Origin: Alphaproteobacteria bacterium
GTDB taxonomy: Bacteria > Pseudomonadota > Alphaproteobacteria > Sphingomonadales > Sphingomonadaceae
NCBI GenBank assembly: GCA_030431875.1
Contig: JAUIIG010000001.1
Coordinates: 152,904-216,903 of the forward strand
Direction of reading: 5' to 3'
Length of the DNA: 64,000 nucleotides
Below are positions 24,743 through 33,632 of this stretch, one piece after another (position 1 is the first letter of the stretch; each line of letters opens with the position of its first letter). Position numbers and translations under genes: made by a program. A model generated the notes under the pieces. It had not been told where the DNA came from, did no database searches, and was given only the letters and a program-made list of their open reading frames with translations.

Positions 24743-25641
24743 TATTCCTCCCACATGGGCTGTTCGCCCACGGCCACCTGGGTGGAATTGACGAGGATGA
24801 AGTCGTCGAGCACGTCGATGGTGGTGGGGAAAGCCGCCCGGACCATGGCCTGCATCTCAACCGAGTCCATGGCGTTGGCCGCCAGCATGGGCCATGCTTC
24901 GAGGTAGGATGCCGTGAATTCCAGCCCGCTGGCATCGTCCGGCAAGCCGGGGCGGGCGTGGCCCGCGACAACGATCTCGGGCTCGAGCGCGGAAAGCTCC
25001 TCGATCGAGGCCGCCCATGCTGCCACGCGTGCCTCGTCGTGTTCGCCCAGCCAGAGGTGGACCTCGTTGAACACCAGGTCGCCCGGCAGCAGCGCGCGAA
25101 TTTCGGGCACCCACAGCGCGGTGGAGTGGACATGGTCGCCCTGCATCGGGCCGAGTACGCGTAGTTCGTGGCCTTCCAGCAGGATCACGTCGCTGGTGAG
25201 GGCGTGCGGGGCGCTGGGATAGGCGGGGCCGTTGTCGGCAAGCATGGGGCTCCAGCGCACGACCTTGAACGGCAGCGAGCGCCAGATGTCGGCCACCACG
25301 GTTTCGTGGGCCACGATCTCGGCATCGGGGAATGCTTCGGCCAGCACTTCCATGGCGAAGAAGTGGTCCGGGTGGTCGTGGGTGACGAAGATGTGGGTGA
25401 GGTTGCGCCCGCTATCGAGCACCATGGCGGCCACGCGGTGGGCATCGGCGAGGGTGAAGGGCGGATCGACCAGCACGGCGTCGCGCTCTCCCATGATCAG
25501 CGCGGAGTTCACGTGTAGCGAGCCAGCGCTGGTGCGGAGCACTTCGACGGTGAGCGGCGGGTCTTCCGCGTGATGGTCTGCCAGCGCGGGTGTCGCGCCA
25601 AGTGCCAGCCATGCGGTCGCGGCGGCGATCAAAGCCTTCAT
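24742..25641 (-). CDS. Exported MBL-fold metallo-hydrolase
   Basis: 299 residues with a signal peptide (MKALIAAATAWLALGATPALA, cleavage near residue 21). The metal-binding motif THDHPDH lies at residues 87-93, with further ligands in HSTALWVPE and the late AGHARPG. This is the metallo-beta-lactamase fold, but no feature marks it as a beta-lactamase. A hydrolase such as a lactonase or thioesterase in the periplasm is more likely given the flanking SDR and alcohol dehydrogenase genes. It is 10 bp after the SDR gene. Confidence 0.8.
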   Translation of the reverse strand: MKALIAAATAWLALGATPALADHHAEDPPLTVEVLRTSAGSLHVNSALIMGERDAVLVDPPFTLADAHRVAAMVLDSGRNLTHIFVTHDHPDHFFAMEVLAEAFPDAEIVAHETVVADIWRSLPFKVVRWSPMLADNGPAYPSAPHALTSDVILLEGHELRVLGPMQGDHVHSTALWVPEIRALLPGDLVFNEVHLWLGEHDEARVAAWAASIEELSALEPEIVVAGHARPGLPDDASGLEFTASYLEAWPMLAANAMDSVEMQAMVRAAFPTTIDVLDDFILVNSTQVAVGEQPMWEE

Positions 25642-25651
25642 TGTTGCCTCC

Positions 25652-26512
25652 TTAGTCGTCGATCGGCTTTACCGGCCCCAGTTGCATGCCGCCGTCGATC
25701 ATCACGTGGGCGCCAGTCATATAGCTCCCCGCATCGCTGGCGAGCAACAGCGCCAGCGGCTTGATCTGGTAGGTCTCGGCCATGCGTCCCACCGGCACAA
25801 GCTTGTCCCACGCCTCCTTCGCGGCGGGGTTCTTCTTCACCCAGCCATCGCCGATGTTGGTGACAAAGGGGCCGGGCGCGATGGCGTTCACGCGGATGCC
25901 GAATGCGGCCAGTTCGTAGGCCGAATGGCGCATGAAGTGCTTCACCCCAGCCTTCGCCGCCATGTAGGGCACGCCGACGATGGCCTCGTTCACTTCCGCT
26001 GCATTGGAGCTGGTGATGACGATCGAGCCGCCGCGGCGATAGCCGTTGCCTTCGTTCGCTTTCATTACCCGTGCCGCCTCGCGCACGGTGTGGAAGACGC
26101 CGGTCAGGTTGATGTCGATCGACTTGTCCCACTTGGCCTTGGAATAGACGTCGATCTGGCCATCGGGATTGCGCTTGTCTTCCGGGCTCCAGAATCCGTC
26201 ACCGACGTCGAGCCCGGCATTGGCGAAGGCGATATCGCAGCCGCCGTAGGCCTCGACGTGGTCGTTGAAAGCTTGGCTGACTTCCAGCAGGTCGGTGACG
26301 TCACAGCTCGCCCAGCGCACTTCGTAGCCCGCCGCATTGAGGCGCGCGGCTTCGCGCTGGACACCGGCGGCGTCAATATCGGTCAGCGTTACCCTGGCCC
26401 CGGCCTCGGCCATGCATTCGGCGTAGGCGAGGCCAATCCCGCTGGCGGCACCTGTCACCAGCGCCGAACGGCCACGGATGTCGAACTGCTCAAGCGTTCC
26501 AGGCTCGCTCAC
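25652..26512 (-). CDS. SDR family oxidoreductase
   Basis: 286 residues from a GTG at 26512 whose GTGA overlaps the stop of the upstream cupin gene. NAD(P) motif TGAASGIG at about residues 20-27, an Asp in the LTDID strand favouring NAD, NAG motif in FANAGLD, catalytic SSNAAEV and YMAAK, and the closing IDGGMQ. It fits the mycofactocin-independent, glucose-1-dehydrogenase-like classical SDR group. It is coupled to the cupins and probably oxidises a hydroxy intermediate of their pathway. Confidence 0.88.
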   Translation of the reverse strand: MSEPGTLEQFDIRGRSALVTGAASGIGLAYAECMAEAGARVTLTDIDAAGVQREAARLNAAGYEVRWASCDVTDLLEVSQAFNDHVEAYGGCDIAFANAGLDVGDGFWSPEDKRNPDGQIDVYSKAKWDKSIDINLTGVFHTVREAARVMKANEGNGYRRGGSIVITSSNAAEVNEAIVGVPYMAAKAGVKHFMRHSAYELAAFGIRVNAIAPGPFVTNIGDGWVKKNPAAKEAWDKLVPVGRMAETYQIKPLALLLASDAGSYMTGAHVMIDGGMQLGPVKPIDD

Positions 26513-27051
26513 AGGTAGAGCTGCCGATTGATCGGGATGCCCTGTTGCTTGCAGTAGCTTTCGTAGTGGTTGATGAACCACCAAACGTCGAGCGTTTCGA
26601 CGTGGTTGCCTTCGTCGTCGTAGAACTCGTTGGCGCCCTGCATCCAGAAGAAGGCTTTCATACCGTCGGGCTCGTCCGTGACGAGCGTGTGCGCGTGGCC
26701 GGGGAACTCGGTGATGAAGTCGCCGGGGCCGCAGACCCAGTCGTATTCGAGATAGCGGAAGGTGCCTTCCAGCCCGATCGCCCAGACCATGCCGCGGTGC
26801 TTGTGCGTACCGATCACGCCGGCTGACTTGATCCACAGCACGTTGGCATAGACATTGTTGCGCACGTCGAAGGCGAGGTGGCGGATGGCGGCATTGTCGC
26901 CGAAGGGAACCCAGGGGCTCTCTTCTTCCGACTGGCCGACATAGGTGCCGTCGCGGACGTATTCGTCGATCACGTGCTTGTAGGTTTCCGGCACGTTGAC
27001 GATCTTGAAGGCTCCGGCTTCGGCGGCAGTCTTGGCTCCGAGTCCTGACAT
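26509..27051 (-). CDS. Cupin dioxygenase-like protein 1 (2,4'-dihydroxyacetophenone dioxygenase family)
   Basis: 180 residues. The cupin barrel shows three histidines in GTHKHRG and GHAHTL but no glutamate at the usual fourth position, as in the three-His iron sites of Dke1 and 2,4'-dihydroxyacetophenone dioxygenase. The C-terminus WWFINHYESYCKQQ is shared closely with cupin 2. These enzymes cleave C-C bonds next to carbonyls with O2. Third of three tandem cupins in the transcript; the substrate is unknown. Confidence 0.65.
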   Translation of the reverse strand: MSGLGAKTAAEAGAFKIVNVPETYKHVIDEYVRDGTYVGQSEEESPWVPFGDNAAIRHLAFDVRNNVYANVLWIKSAGVIGTHKHRGMVWAIGLEGTFRYLEYDWVCGPGDFITEFPGHAHTLVTDEPDGMKAFFWMQGANEFYDDEGNHVETLDVWWFINHYESYCKQQGIPINRQLYL

Positions 27052-27064
27052 TTTGCGGGTCTCC

Positions 27065-27607
27065 TTAGAGGTACAGCTTCTGGTTGAGCGGAATGCCGTT
27101 TTCCTTGCAGTAGGTTTCGTAGTGGGTGATCATCCACCAAACGTCGACGGTGTCGGCATAGTTGCCTTCCGCATCGTAGAATTCGATCGGGCCCTGCATC
27201 CAGCCGAACAGCTTGCAGCCTTCGGGGTGTTCGGTGACGAGCGTGTGGGCTTCGCCCGGGGTTTCCAGGATCAGGCCGCCCGGCGTGCCGACCCAGTCAT
27301 ATTCCAGGTAACGGACAGACCCTTCGATGGTGACCATGGTCACGTTGCCGCGGTGCAGGTGGGTGCCAATGGTGCCCGGGCCCTTCATCCACAGGATGTT
27401 GGAATAGGTGTTGGTGCGCACGTCGAACATCAGGTGCTTGATCGCCGCGCCGTCGCCAAAGGGGACCCAGGGGCTGTCGATGTCGCTCTGCATGTCGACG
27501 TAGCGGCCGCCGGGGCTGAGGCGCTCGACTGTTTCGCGGTAGGCCCACGGAACCTCGACGATTTCCTTCGTGTCGGATGCGGGCGCAGTCATCTTGTTGG
27601 TGGCCAT
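27065..27607 (-). CDS. Cupin dioxygenase-like protein 2 (2,4'-dihydroxyacetophenone dioxygenase family)
   Basis: 180 residues. Three predicted metal histidines are in GTHLHRG and GEAHTL. It is the closest relative of cupin 1, sharing SPWVPFGD, the RYLEYDWV strand and the C-terminal HYE-YCK-GIP-LYL pattern. The gene is 13 bp upstream of cupin 1. It could form mixed oligomers with it or act on a related substrate. The enzymatic role is inferred from the family. Confidence 0.65.
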   Translation of the reverse strand: MATNKMTAPASDTKEIVEVPWAYRETVERLSPGGRYVDMQSDIDSPWVPFGDGAAIKHLMFDVRTNTYSNILWMKGPGTIGTHLHRGNVTMVTIEGSVRYLEYDWVGTPGGLILETPGEAHTLVTEHPEGCKLFGWMQGPIEFYDAEGNYADTVDVWWMITHYETYCKENGIPLNQKLYL

Positions 27608-27619
27608 GGTTGTGCTCTC

Positions 27620-28153
27620 CTATCGGATCAGGGTGTCGACATAATCGGCGCCGATGCCGACCTTGTCATAGTGTTCGCGGGCCATCGTCATGTAATCGAA
27701 CACGTCGAAATGGCCGACGGTGTTGCCATGTTCGTCCAGCCACATCAGCGGGCCGGAGACGACGAAGAAGACCTTCATCGGATCGGGGTGTTCATAGGCG
27801 ACCAGCGTGTGGCTCTCGCCGGGCGTCTCGAAGATGAAGTCGCCGGCCGTGGCGGTCCAGTCATGCTCGAGGTAAGCCCACTTGCCGCTGATGGTGTAGG
27901 CCCAGATCGGCTTGGGGTGATAGTGCCGGTTCACGATACAGGGCTTCTTCGCCATCAGCACGTCGGCCCACATGTTCAGCGTGGGGCTGATCCAGACGGG
28001 CTTGGAATAGACATCCTCGACGATGGGCACCCAGTACCGCTCGTCCCCTTCGGCGATCTTCGCCATGTAGGCTTCGGGCATTGCGCCCGGGCGCAGCGTG
28101 TGGGGGACGGGCGGCGTACCGGCCCAGGGTTCGGTAGTGGGTGCTTCTGGCAT
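27620..28153 (-). CDS. Cupin dioxygenase-like protein 3, divergent paralogue
   Basis: 177 residues and first gene of the leftward operon. The metal histidines are in NRHYHPK and GESHTLV, and AYLEHDWTATAGDFIF aligns with the RYLEYDW region of cupins 1 and 2. It lacks their shared YCK-GIP tail and instead ends YDKVGIGADYVDTLIR. It may have a different substrate or a structural role. A 12-bp palindrome lies 53 bp upstream of its start. Confidence 0.6.
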   Translation of the reverse strand: MPEAPTTEPWAGTPPVPHTLRPGAMPEAYMAKIAEGDERYWVPIVEDVYSKPVWISPTLNMWADVLMAKKPCIVNRHYHPKPIWAYTISGKWAYLEHDWTATAGDFIFETPGESHTLVAYEHPDPMKVFFVVSGPLMWLDEHGNTVGHFDVFDYMTMAREHYDKVGIGADYVDTLIR

Positions 28154-28205
28154 CAGTCTCTCCTTGCGGACCCTTTGCGGGACTCGCGCTGGGGTGAGTT
28201 TATCC

Positions 28206-28217
28206 TAACGCGCGTTA
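28206..28217. promoter_or_regulatory. Palindromic operator candidate upstream of the cupin operon
   Basis: TAACGCGCGTTA is a perfect 12-bp palindrome 53-64 bp upstream of the first cupin gene, just before TAGGATAAACT, which resembles a leftward -10 region. Placement suggests a repressor site, for example for a TetR-type protein. No TetR gene is adjacent. Confidence 0.5.
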
Positions 28218-28257
28218 CGATGCGACAGGCTTTGCGGCCCACCGCATCGGATCAAGG

Positions 28258-29518
28258 TCAGGCGGCTTGGAAAGTCCGTCCCTGCTTGCGCAGTGCGGCG
28301 GGGGCGGTTTCCTGCAGGTACATGGCGACGAAGCCACTAACGACGGCCAGCCCCATCAACACATAAAGGAAAGTATCCGCGCCGAAGGCGTCGTTGAGCA
28401 TGCCTGCGACAGGCGGGCCGAAGACGCCGCCCAGCACTTCGCAGGCACCCATGGCCAGACCCAGCACGGTGGCGTGGTGGATGGGGCGGAAAGAAAATCG
28501 GGATCAGGACCGTGGCATAACCCGACAGGCCGAACACGCCCATGCCTTCGAAGGCGGCCGGATCGAGTAGCAACACGCCAATCGGGCCGACGAGCGACAG
28601 GAAAGGCAGGAAGACCATCACCGGCTTGCGGCCGATCTTGTCCGACAGGCCTGCGACAACGAAACTGTAGATCGCCGCGGCGATGCCCAGCGAGCCGACC
28701 AGCCAGCTCATCGAGAAGGGGTCCATCCCGCGCGTCTGCACCAGGAAGTTGGGCATGAAAGCCCAGGTGATCACGAAATGGGCGACCATCAGCACGCCAA
28801 CCACCACGCAGACCCACATGTTACGGACCTTGAAGGCCTCGGCAAAACCGATACTCGCTTCGTGCGCATCTTTGGGCTTGGCGGCGGGCTGCGGTTCCTT
28901 GAGCAGGAACCAGATCAGCGCGGCGCTGATCAGACCAGGCAGTGCCGCAAGGTAGAAGGCTTCGCGCCAGCTGAAGGCGGTGGCGAAGGCCACCAGGACC
29001 ACCGGTGCGGCGAAGCTGCCGAGCAGGTTGGAGCCAAGGTTCTGGGCCACGCCCTGTGCCAGGCCGCGGCGTTCGGGGTCTACCTCGCTGGCCACCATGG
29101 CATGGCTGATCGGCATGACGCCGCCTTCAGCTGCACCCATCAACAGGCGCGCAGCAAAAAGGAACAGGAAGCTGGTGGCAAGGCCGGACACGAAGGAGCA
29201 GATCGAGAAGGCAATTGTCGCGATGATCAGCAGGATCTTGCGCTTGCCGAGGCTGTCGGACAGTCGCCCCACGAAGAAGGCCGCAATCGCCCAGCTGAAG
29301 CTGAGGCCGCCCGCGAGCAGGCCGATTTCCGTCTGCGTCAACTGCAGCTCCGGTTGCACGAAGGGCATCAGCGCGTTGAGCGCCTGCCGATCGAAGAACA
29401 CGATGCCGAAGTTCAGGCTGAGCAGGAATACCAGCAGGGTCTGGTAGCCCTTGGAATTGGTCACCCAGTTCCCCTTTGGGGCCTCGTCGCCAAAAGTCGA
29501 TGCGGCGTCAACTGCCAT
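28258..29518 (-). pseudogene. MFS transporter with a single-base frameshift
   Basis: The first 350 or so residues (from the ATG at 29518) form a good MFS protein: FGIVFFDRQALNALMPFV, GRLSDSLGKRK, LMGAAEGGVMPISHAM. Near 28483-28497 the frame is lost after IFFPP, and the C-terminal helices resume in another frame as HHATVLGLAMGACEVLGG, ending at 28258. One base too many in TTTCCGCCCC would explain it. The whole gene would encode about 419 residues of the anion:cation/hexuronate symporter type. It may be a real pseudogene, a phase-variable site or a sequencing error. It lies between the cupins and the VOC gene. Confidence 0.75.
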
Positions 29519-29533
29519 GGTCTTGTCTCTCTC

Positions 29534-30079
29534 TTATCCGAAGGGCCGTACGGGGTCACTGCCGTCCCAATTGCGGCTCGCTGCCCAGAAGCGGGTGAAG
29601 GTTTCGTCCATGCCGGGAGTGACCGGCAGCAATTCGATGAAGCCCAGCTGCGCGCCGGTGCCATTGTCGAGGTAGACCACTTCGCCGCCGGTCGGCACGG
29701 CAGCGCGGTAGGCCTCTACGTAGCCGCGTGCCTGGTAGTCCCGGCTGGCCGCGTCCACGTCAGCGCAGGCAATGCCCAGGTGGTGGTAGCCCCAGCCGCG
29801 CAGCTCGCGCGTTTCCCGGTAGACGCTGGGCTTGTCGTCGAGCGGCTGGATCAGTTCGATCATCATGTGGCCGGCAAAGCCCATGGCCAGCGTCACGTCG
29901 GCGCGGCTTTCCTCGCCGCGGTAGGTTTGACCGGGCGACAGCAGGTGGGGAAGGACGAAGAACGGCCCGGCGCGCATGTCGCGCACCCAGTGAAGGATCG
30001 CTTCCTGCAGGTCGGGCACGATAAACGCCGTCTGCGCAATGCCGTCCATCGGCTGGCCATAGCCAAGCTCGCTTGCCAT
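29534..30079 (-). CDS. VOC (glyoxalase/bleomycin-resistance fold) protein
   Basis: 181 residues from the ATG at 30079 with GGGAGAGATC upstream. Two betaalphabetabetabeta-like modules are visible: IAQTAFIVPDLQEAILHWVRDM with HMMIELIQP, and HHLGIACADVDAASRDY with GAQLGFIELLP. Ligands consistent with a metal site are the His of YHHLG and late Glu. VOC proteins include ring-cleaving dioxygenases, isomerases and epimerases. The catabolic surroundings suggest an enzyme rather than a resistance protein. Confidence 0.75.
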   Translation of the reverse strand: MASELGYGQPMDGIAQTAFIVPDLQEAILHWVRDMRAGPFFVLPHLLSPGQTYRGEESRADVTLAMGFAGHMMIELIQPLDDKPSVYRETRELRGWGYHHLGIACADVDAASRDYQARGYVEAYRAAVPTGGEVVYLDNGTGAQLGFIELLPVTPGMDETFTRFWAASRNWDGSDPVRPFG

Positions 30080-30116
30080 TGATCTCTCCCGTCCCACGCC
30101 TGCTATTTTGCCGGTC

Positions 30117-30136
30117 GCTTGCCAGAAGGCTTGCCA
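30117..30136. repeat. Direct repeat in the divergent VOC/aldolase promoter region
   Basis: GCTTGCCA occurs at 30117-30124 and 30129-30136, 12 bp apart, and again at 30071-30078 at the VOC start. It may be a protein-binding array or chance. Confidence 0.3.
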
Positions 30137-30198
30137 AGACCTGTGACAAAGTCAATCTCGTGATGCTAAGAGCGCGCACGAATTTAGGGAGAATGCCG

Positions 30199-30957
30199 AT
30201 GGCCACGCAGTTGAAGCCGCAGATCGATTGCAGCGCAGAGGAATGGCAGGCGCGATTGGACCTCGCTGCCGCCTACCGCATCTTTGCCCACCTGGGCTGG
30301 TGCGAGAGCATCTACAACCACATCACCTTGCGCGTGCCGGGGACGGAGAACCACTTCCTCATCAACCCCTACGGCCTGCTGTGGGAAGAAGTGACTGCTT
30401 CCAGCCTCGTGAAGATCGACGAGAACGGTCAGAAGGTGGGTGAGAACCCCTATCCGGTGAACCTGGCGGGCTTCACCCAGCACTCGGTGTTCCACAAGAA
30501 CCTGCCCCACGCCCATGCCATCGTGCACACGCACACGCCGGACACCATGGCCGTGTGTTCCACCGAAGGCGGGCTGCAGGCCTCCAACTTCTATTCGTGC
30601 TTCTTTGAAGGCGCGATCGGCTATCATGATTTCGAGGGCATCACCGTGCGCGCCGAGGAGGGCGAGCGGCTGGTGAAGAACGCGGGCAACCACCAGATCC
30701 TGATGCTGAAGAACCACGGCCCGGTGGTGATGGGGCGGACCATCTACGAGATGTTCCTGCTCTATTACATGCTCCAGCGTGCCTGCGAGGTGCAGGTAAA
30801 GACGGCCAGCCTCGGCGCGCCGATCGTGGTGCCGCCCGAAGTGATCGAAACGCACCAGCGCGACCGCGACAAGCAGTTGACGGACGACTTCGGCAAGCTG
30901 GACTTCGCCGCCTGGACGCGCAAGATCGACTCCATCGATCCCTCGTGGCGCAACTAA
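30199..30957 (+). CDS. Class II aldolase/adducin family protein
   Basis: 252 residues from the ATG at 30199, preferred to the ATG at 30193 because AGGGAGA would be too close to the latter. Zinc ligands are in the HAIVHTHTPDTMAV segment and the late LKNHGPVVMG histidine. The family includes fuculose-phosphate aldolase and decarboxylating members; no phosphate-specific signature stands out. Being divergent from the VOC gene and next to an [2Fe-2S] protein, it probably belongs to the surrounding catabolic region. Confidence 0.82.
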   Translation: MATQLKPQIDCSAEEWQARLDLAAAYRIFAHLGWCESIYNHITLRVPGTENHFLINPYGLLWEEVTASSLVKIDENGQKVGENPYPVNLAGFTQHSVFHKNLPHAHAIVHTHTPDTMAVCSTEGGLQASNFYSCFFEGAIGYHDFEGITVRAEEGERLVKNAGNHQILMLKNHGPVVMGRTIYEMFLLYYMLQRACEVQVKTASLGAPIVVPPEVIETHQRDRDKQLTDDFGKLDFAAWTRKIDSIDPSWRN

Positions 30958-30973
30958 GGCAGGCCTACCGACC

Positions 30974-31537
30974 ATGACAGCAATGACGGTGAACGGCCGG
31001 CCGGTCGATTTCGACATGGATCCGGATACGCCGTTGCTGTTCGCCTTGCGCGAAGCATCCAACCTGACCGGCACCAAGTACGGTTGCGGCACCGGCGACT
31101 GTGGCGCCTGCATGGTGCTGGTCGATGGCGAGGCACTGCGCAGCTGCCTCGTGACGATTGCCGAGGCCGAGGGGCGGTTCATCACCACCATCGAGGGGCT
31201 GAGCAGGGACAGAAGCCACCCTGTGCAACAGGCTCTGGTGGCCGAACAGGCGATCCAGTGCGGGTTCTGCACGCCCGGCATTGCCATTGCCGCTGCCGCG
31301 CTCATCCGCCGCAATCCCGATCCGAGCGAAGCGCAAATTCGCGAGGCGATTCCCAACCTGTGCCGCTGCGGTGTCTATCCGCGGCTTGTGCAGGCAATCC
31401 AGCGGGCAGGGCGGGTGGAACGTCGGCGTGAAACAATCAGCGCCGCGCCTGCTCCGGGTATAGACCCTGCAGACGCGGCGCGCGCCGTTCCGGGGATGCG
31501 TGTGGAGGGTTCCCCGGACGACTTGGGTTCAGATTAG
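30974..31537 (+). CDS. [2Fe-2S] small subunit of a molybdenum hydroxylase (orphan)
   Basis: 187 residues. The plant-type cluster motif CGTGDCGACMV...C lies near residues 38-60, and the second cluster is in QCGFCTPG and CRCGVY, the arrangement of xanthine dehydrogenase-family small subunits such as IorA or CoxS. Residues after about 150 are a non-conserved tail. The molybdopterin large subunit normally encoded next to it is absent: the next gene is a convergent TonB receptor, 4 bp away. Confidence 0.85.
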   Translation: MTAMTVNGRPVDFDMDPDTPLLFALREASNLTGTKYGCGTGDCGACMVLVDGEALRSCLVTIAEAEGRFITTIEGLSRDRSHPVQQALVAEQAIQCGFCTPGIAIAAAALIRRNPDPSEAQIREAIPNLCRCGVYPRLVQAIQRAGRVERRRETISAAPAPGIDPADAARAVPGMRVEGSPDDLGSD

Positions 31538-31541
31538 CCAA

Positions 31542-33632
31542 TCAGAAGCGTAGGCGTGCTCCCACACTGGCGTTAAGCGGAGCGCCCGGCTGGATGTTGT
31601 TGTCGCCGTGGGCGCTGGGATAGTAATCCTCATCGAACAGGTTTTCGACATTCAGCTGCAGTGACAGCGTCTCGGTCGCTTCGAAGAACACTGCCGCGTC
31701 GACGCGGGTGTAGCTGGGCAGGACCACGTTGTTGCTGTTGCTGGCGAACTGGTCCGACTGGTGCACCAGGCCCGCACCGAAGCCGAGGCGATCGGTGACG
31801 TCGTAGCGCGCCCAAGCGGCAATCTGGTGCTCGGGCACCTGCTGCAGCTGCGTGCCGATGTCGGTAGCGTCGGCGCTGTCGGTGATCTCCGCATCGAGGT
31901 AGGTATAGCCCAGGCTCAGTGAGAGACCGTCGACCGGCTCGCCCACCAGCCCGACTTCGAAACCTTCGACCGTGCTTTCGCCAACCAGCGTGGTGAGGTT
32001 GGTGACCGGATCGACCGAGGGGGTGTTCGACCGGGTCAGGCGGAACACGGCAGCGGTCAGCAGCAGGTTGCGGTGCGGGGCATATTTCACGCCGAGTTCG
32101 AGGTTCTCGAAGCTCTCCGGCTCCAGCGCCTGCGACTGCTGGCTCAGTACGGTGAACTGGTTGCCCGAGGAAGGCAGGAAGCTCTCCGCATAGCTGGCGT
32201 AGATCGACAGGTTTTCCTGCGGCTTGAGGATCACGCCGAAGCGGGGTGACACTTCCTCGTCGACACGGGCGCCGTCGAAGTTTGCGATGATGTCGGTGCT
32301 CTCGAGGTCGAAGCGGTCGTAACGCACGCCGGCGACCAGTTGCAGGATGCCGACGTCGAGCTGTTCCTGGGCATAGAGCGACAGGGTGGACAGCTCGGAG
32401 GTGCTGGCGCGCTGCGGCACCAGGGTGAAGGCGGGGACCGAGATTACATCTTCCAGAGCCACGGTGACGCTGGTGTCAGCACCGTTGTTGAAGCGCGCCT
32501 GGTTGCGCACCGAATCGGTGTCCGAGCTGCTGGCCTCCGCGCCGATCAGCAGGGTGTGCGACAGGTCGCCGGTGTCGAACTGGCCGACGAGGTTGACCAT
32601 GCCGATCAGGTTCTGGCGATCGGTACCGCTTTCGTAGCCGGACAGGTTCACGGTCGTGGCGGTGGTGCCGCCACCCGGCACGATGTTGGAATAGAACTTG
32701 TCGTAGTCGGCGAACTGCAGGCTGGCGTTGAGGCTCCAACTGTCGTTGAAGCTGTGCTCCAGCCGGGCGCGGGCAATGTGCACTTCGACATCCGACAGGT
32801 TGTAGTCGCGGTCACCGAAGAAGGTCTGGTCGAAACCGCGCAGCGGACCGCCGTTGATCGAAGGCAGGCCGCGATCGACCACGCGCTCGTCATCGTCGTA
32901 GGTATAGGTCAGGAACAGCCGCGTATCCTCGCCCAGCTGGGCGGAGAGGGTGGGGGTGAAGCCGATGAAGCGACCATCATAGAAGTCGCGGTCGTTGTCG
33001 AATTCCTCGTATGTGCCCATGACGCGCAGGGCCACGCCTTCGCCGGCGGGCACATTGGCATCGCCGGTCAGGGCGAAGGCACCGAAGCTGTCGACCTGCG
33101 CACCGACACTGTACTGCGGCATGTCGAACACCGCCACGCGGCTGACCCGGTTGACCGCACCGCCGCCAGCACCGCGGCCGAAGATCAGGGCATTGGCACC
33201 CTTCAGGACCTCCACGCGCTCCACGTTATAGAGCGAGCGATAGTACTGGGCGTCGTCGCGCAGGCCATCGAGGTAGAAGTCCGCCGTGGTCTCCTGCCCG
33301 CGGATGAACACCTCGTCGCGGTGGCCTTCGCCGGTTTCCATGCTGACGCCCGGGATGAAGCGCAGGGCGTCGTTCAGCGTGGTGATGCCCTGGTCTTCCA
33401 GCTGGTCCGAGGTGATGACGGTGACCGCCTGCGGCACGTCGATGATCGGCGTGGGCGTGCGGGTGCCCGTGCTGCCATCGTCCGTCGTATAGCTGTCGCG
33501 TTCGCCGGTCACCACGATATTGCCGGGCAGGTACTCACGCTGGGGGCTGACAGGTGCCGGTGCAGGCGATTCCTCGGCAAGGGCCGAAACGGGCAGGATG
33601 GCAACGCTGGAGAGCAGGGCGGCGGCGGTCAC
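31542..33632 (-). CDS. TonB-dependent siderophore receptor
   Basis: About 696 residues. A signal peptide (LLSSVAILPVSALA) is followed by the TonB box region, the plug with IDVPQAVTVITSDQLEDQGI and VEVLKGANALIFGRGAGGG, and a long beta-barrel ending SVGARLRF. This is the FhuA/Fiu-type siderophore group. The GTG at 33632 would give a signal peptide with no basic N-region; an in-frame ATT at 33644, preceded at 6 bp by AGGAA, would give MRITVTAAALLSS and is a plausible true start. A Fur box lies upstream. Confidence 0.88.
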   Translation of the reverse strand: MTAAALLSSVAILPVSALAEESPAPAPVSPQREYLPGNIVVTGERDSYTTDDGSTGTRTPTPIIDVPQAVTVITSDQLEDQGITTLNDALRFIPGVSMETGEGHRDEVFIRGQETTADFYLDGLRDDAQYYRSLYNVERVEVLKGANALIFGRGAGGGAVNRVSRVAVFDMPQYSVGAQVDSFGAFALTGDANVPAGEGVALRVMGTYEEFDNDRDFYDGRFIGFTPTLSAQLGEDTRLFLTYTYDDDERVVDRGLPSINGGPLRGFDQTFFGDRDYNLSDVEVHIARARLEHSFNDSWSLNASLQFADYDKFYSNIVPGGGTTATTVNLSGYESGTDRQNLIGMVNLVGQFDTGDLSHTLLIGAEASSSDTDSVRNQARFNNGADTSVTVALEDVISVPAFTLVPQRASTSELSTLSLYAQEQLDVGILQLVAGVRYDRFDLESTDIIANFDGARVDEEVSPRFGVILKPQENLSIYASYAESFLPSSGNQFTVLSQQSQALEPESFENLELGVKYAPHRNLLLTAAVFRLTRSNTPSVDPVTNLTTLVGESTVEGFEVGLVGEPVDGLSLSLGYTYLDAEITDSADATDIGTQLQQVPEHQIAAWARYDVTDRLGFGAGLVHQSDQFASNSNNVVLPSYTRVDAAVFFEATETLSLQLNVENLFDEDYYPSAHGDNNIQPGAPLNASVGARLRF

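Noticed and set aside
24742..25641. Beta-lactamase
   Set aside because: Only the generic MBL motif is visible, and the gene sits inside a catabolic operon.
28258..28467. A separate small membrane protein gene
   Set aside because: Its sequence is the C-terminal part of the MFS transporter, in the frame expected after one inserted base.
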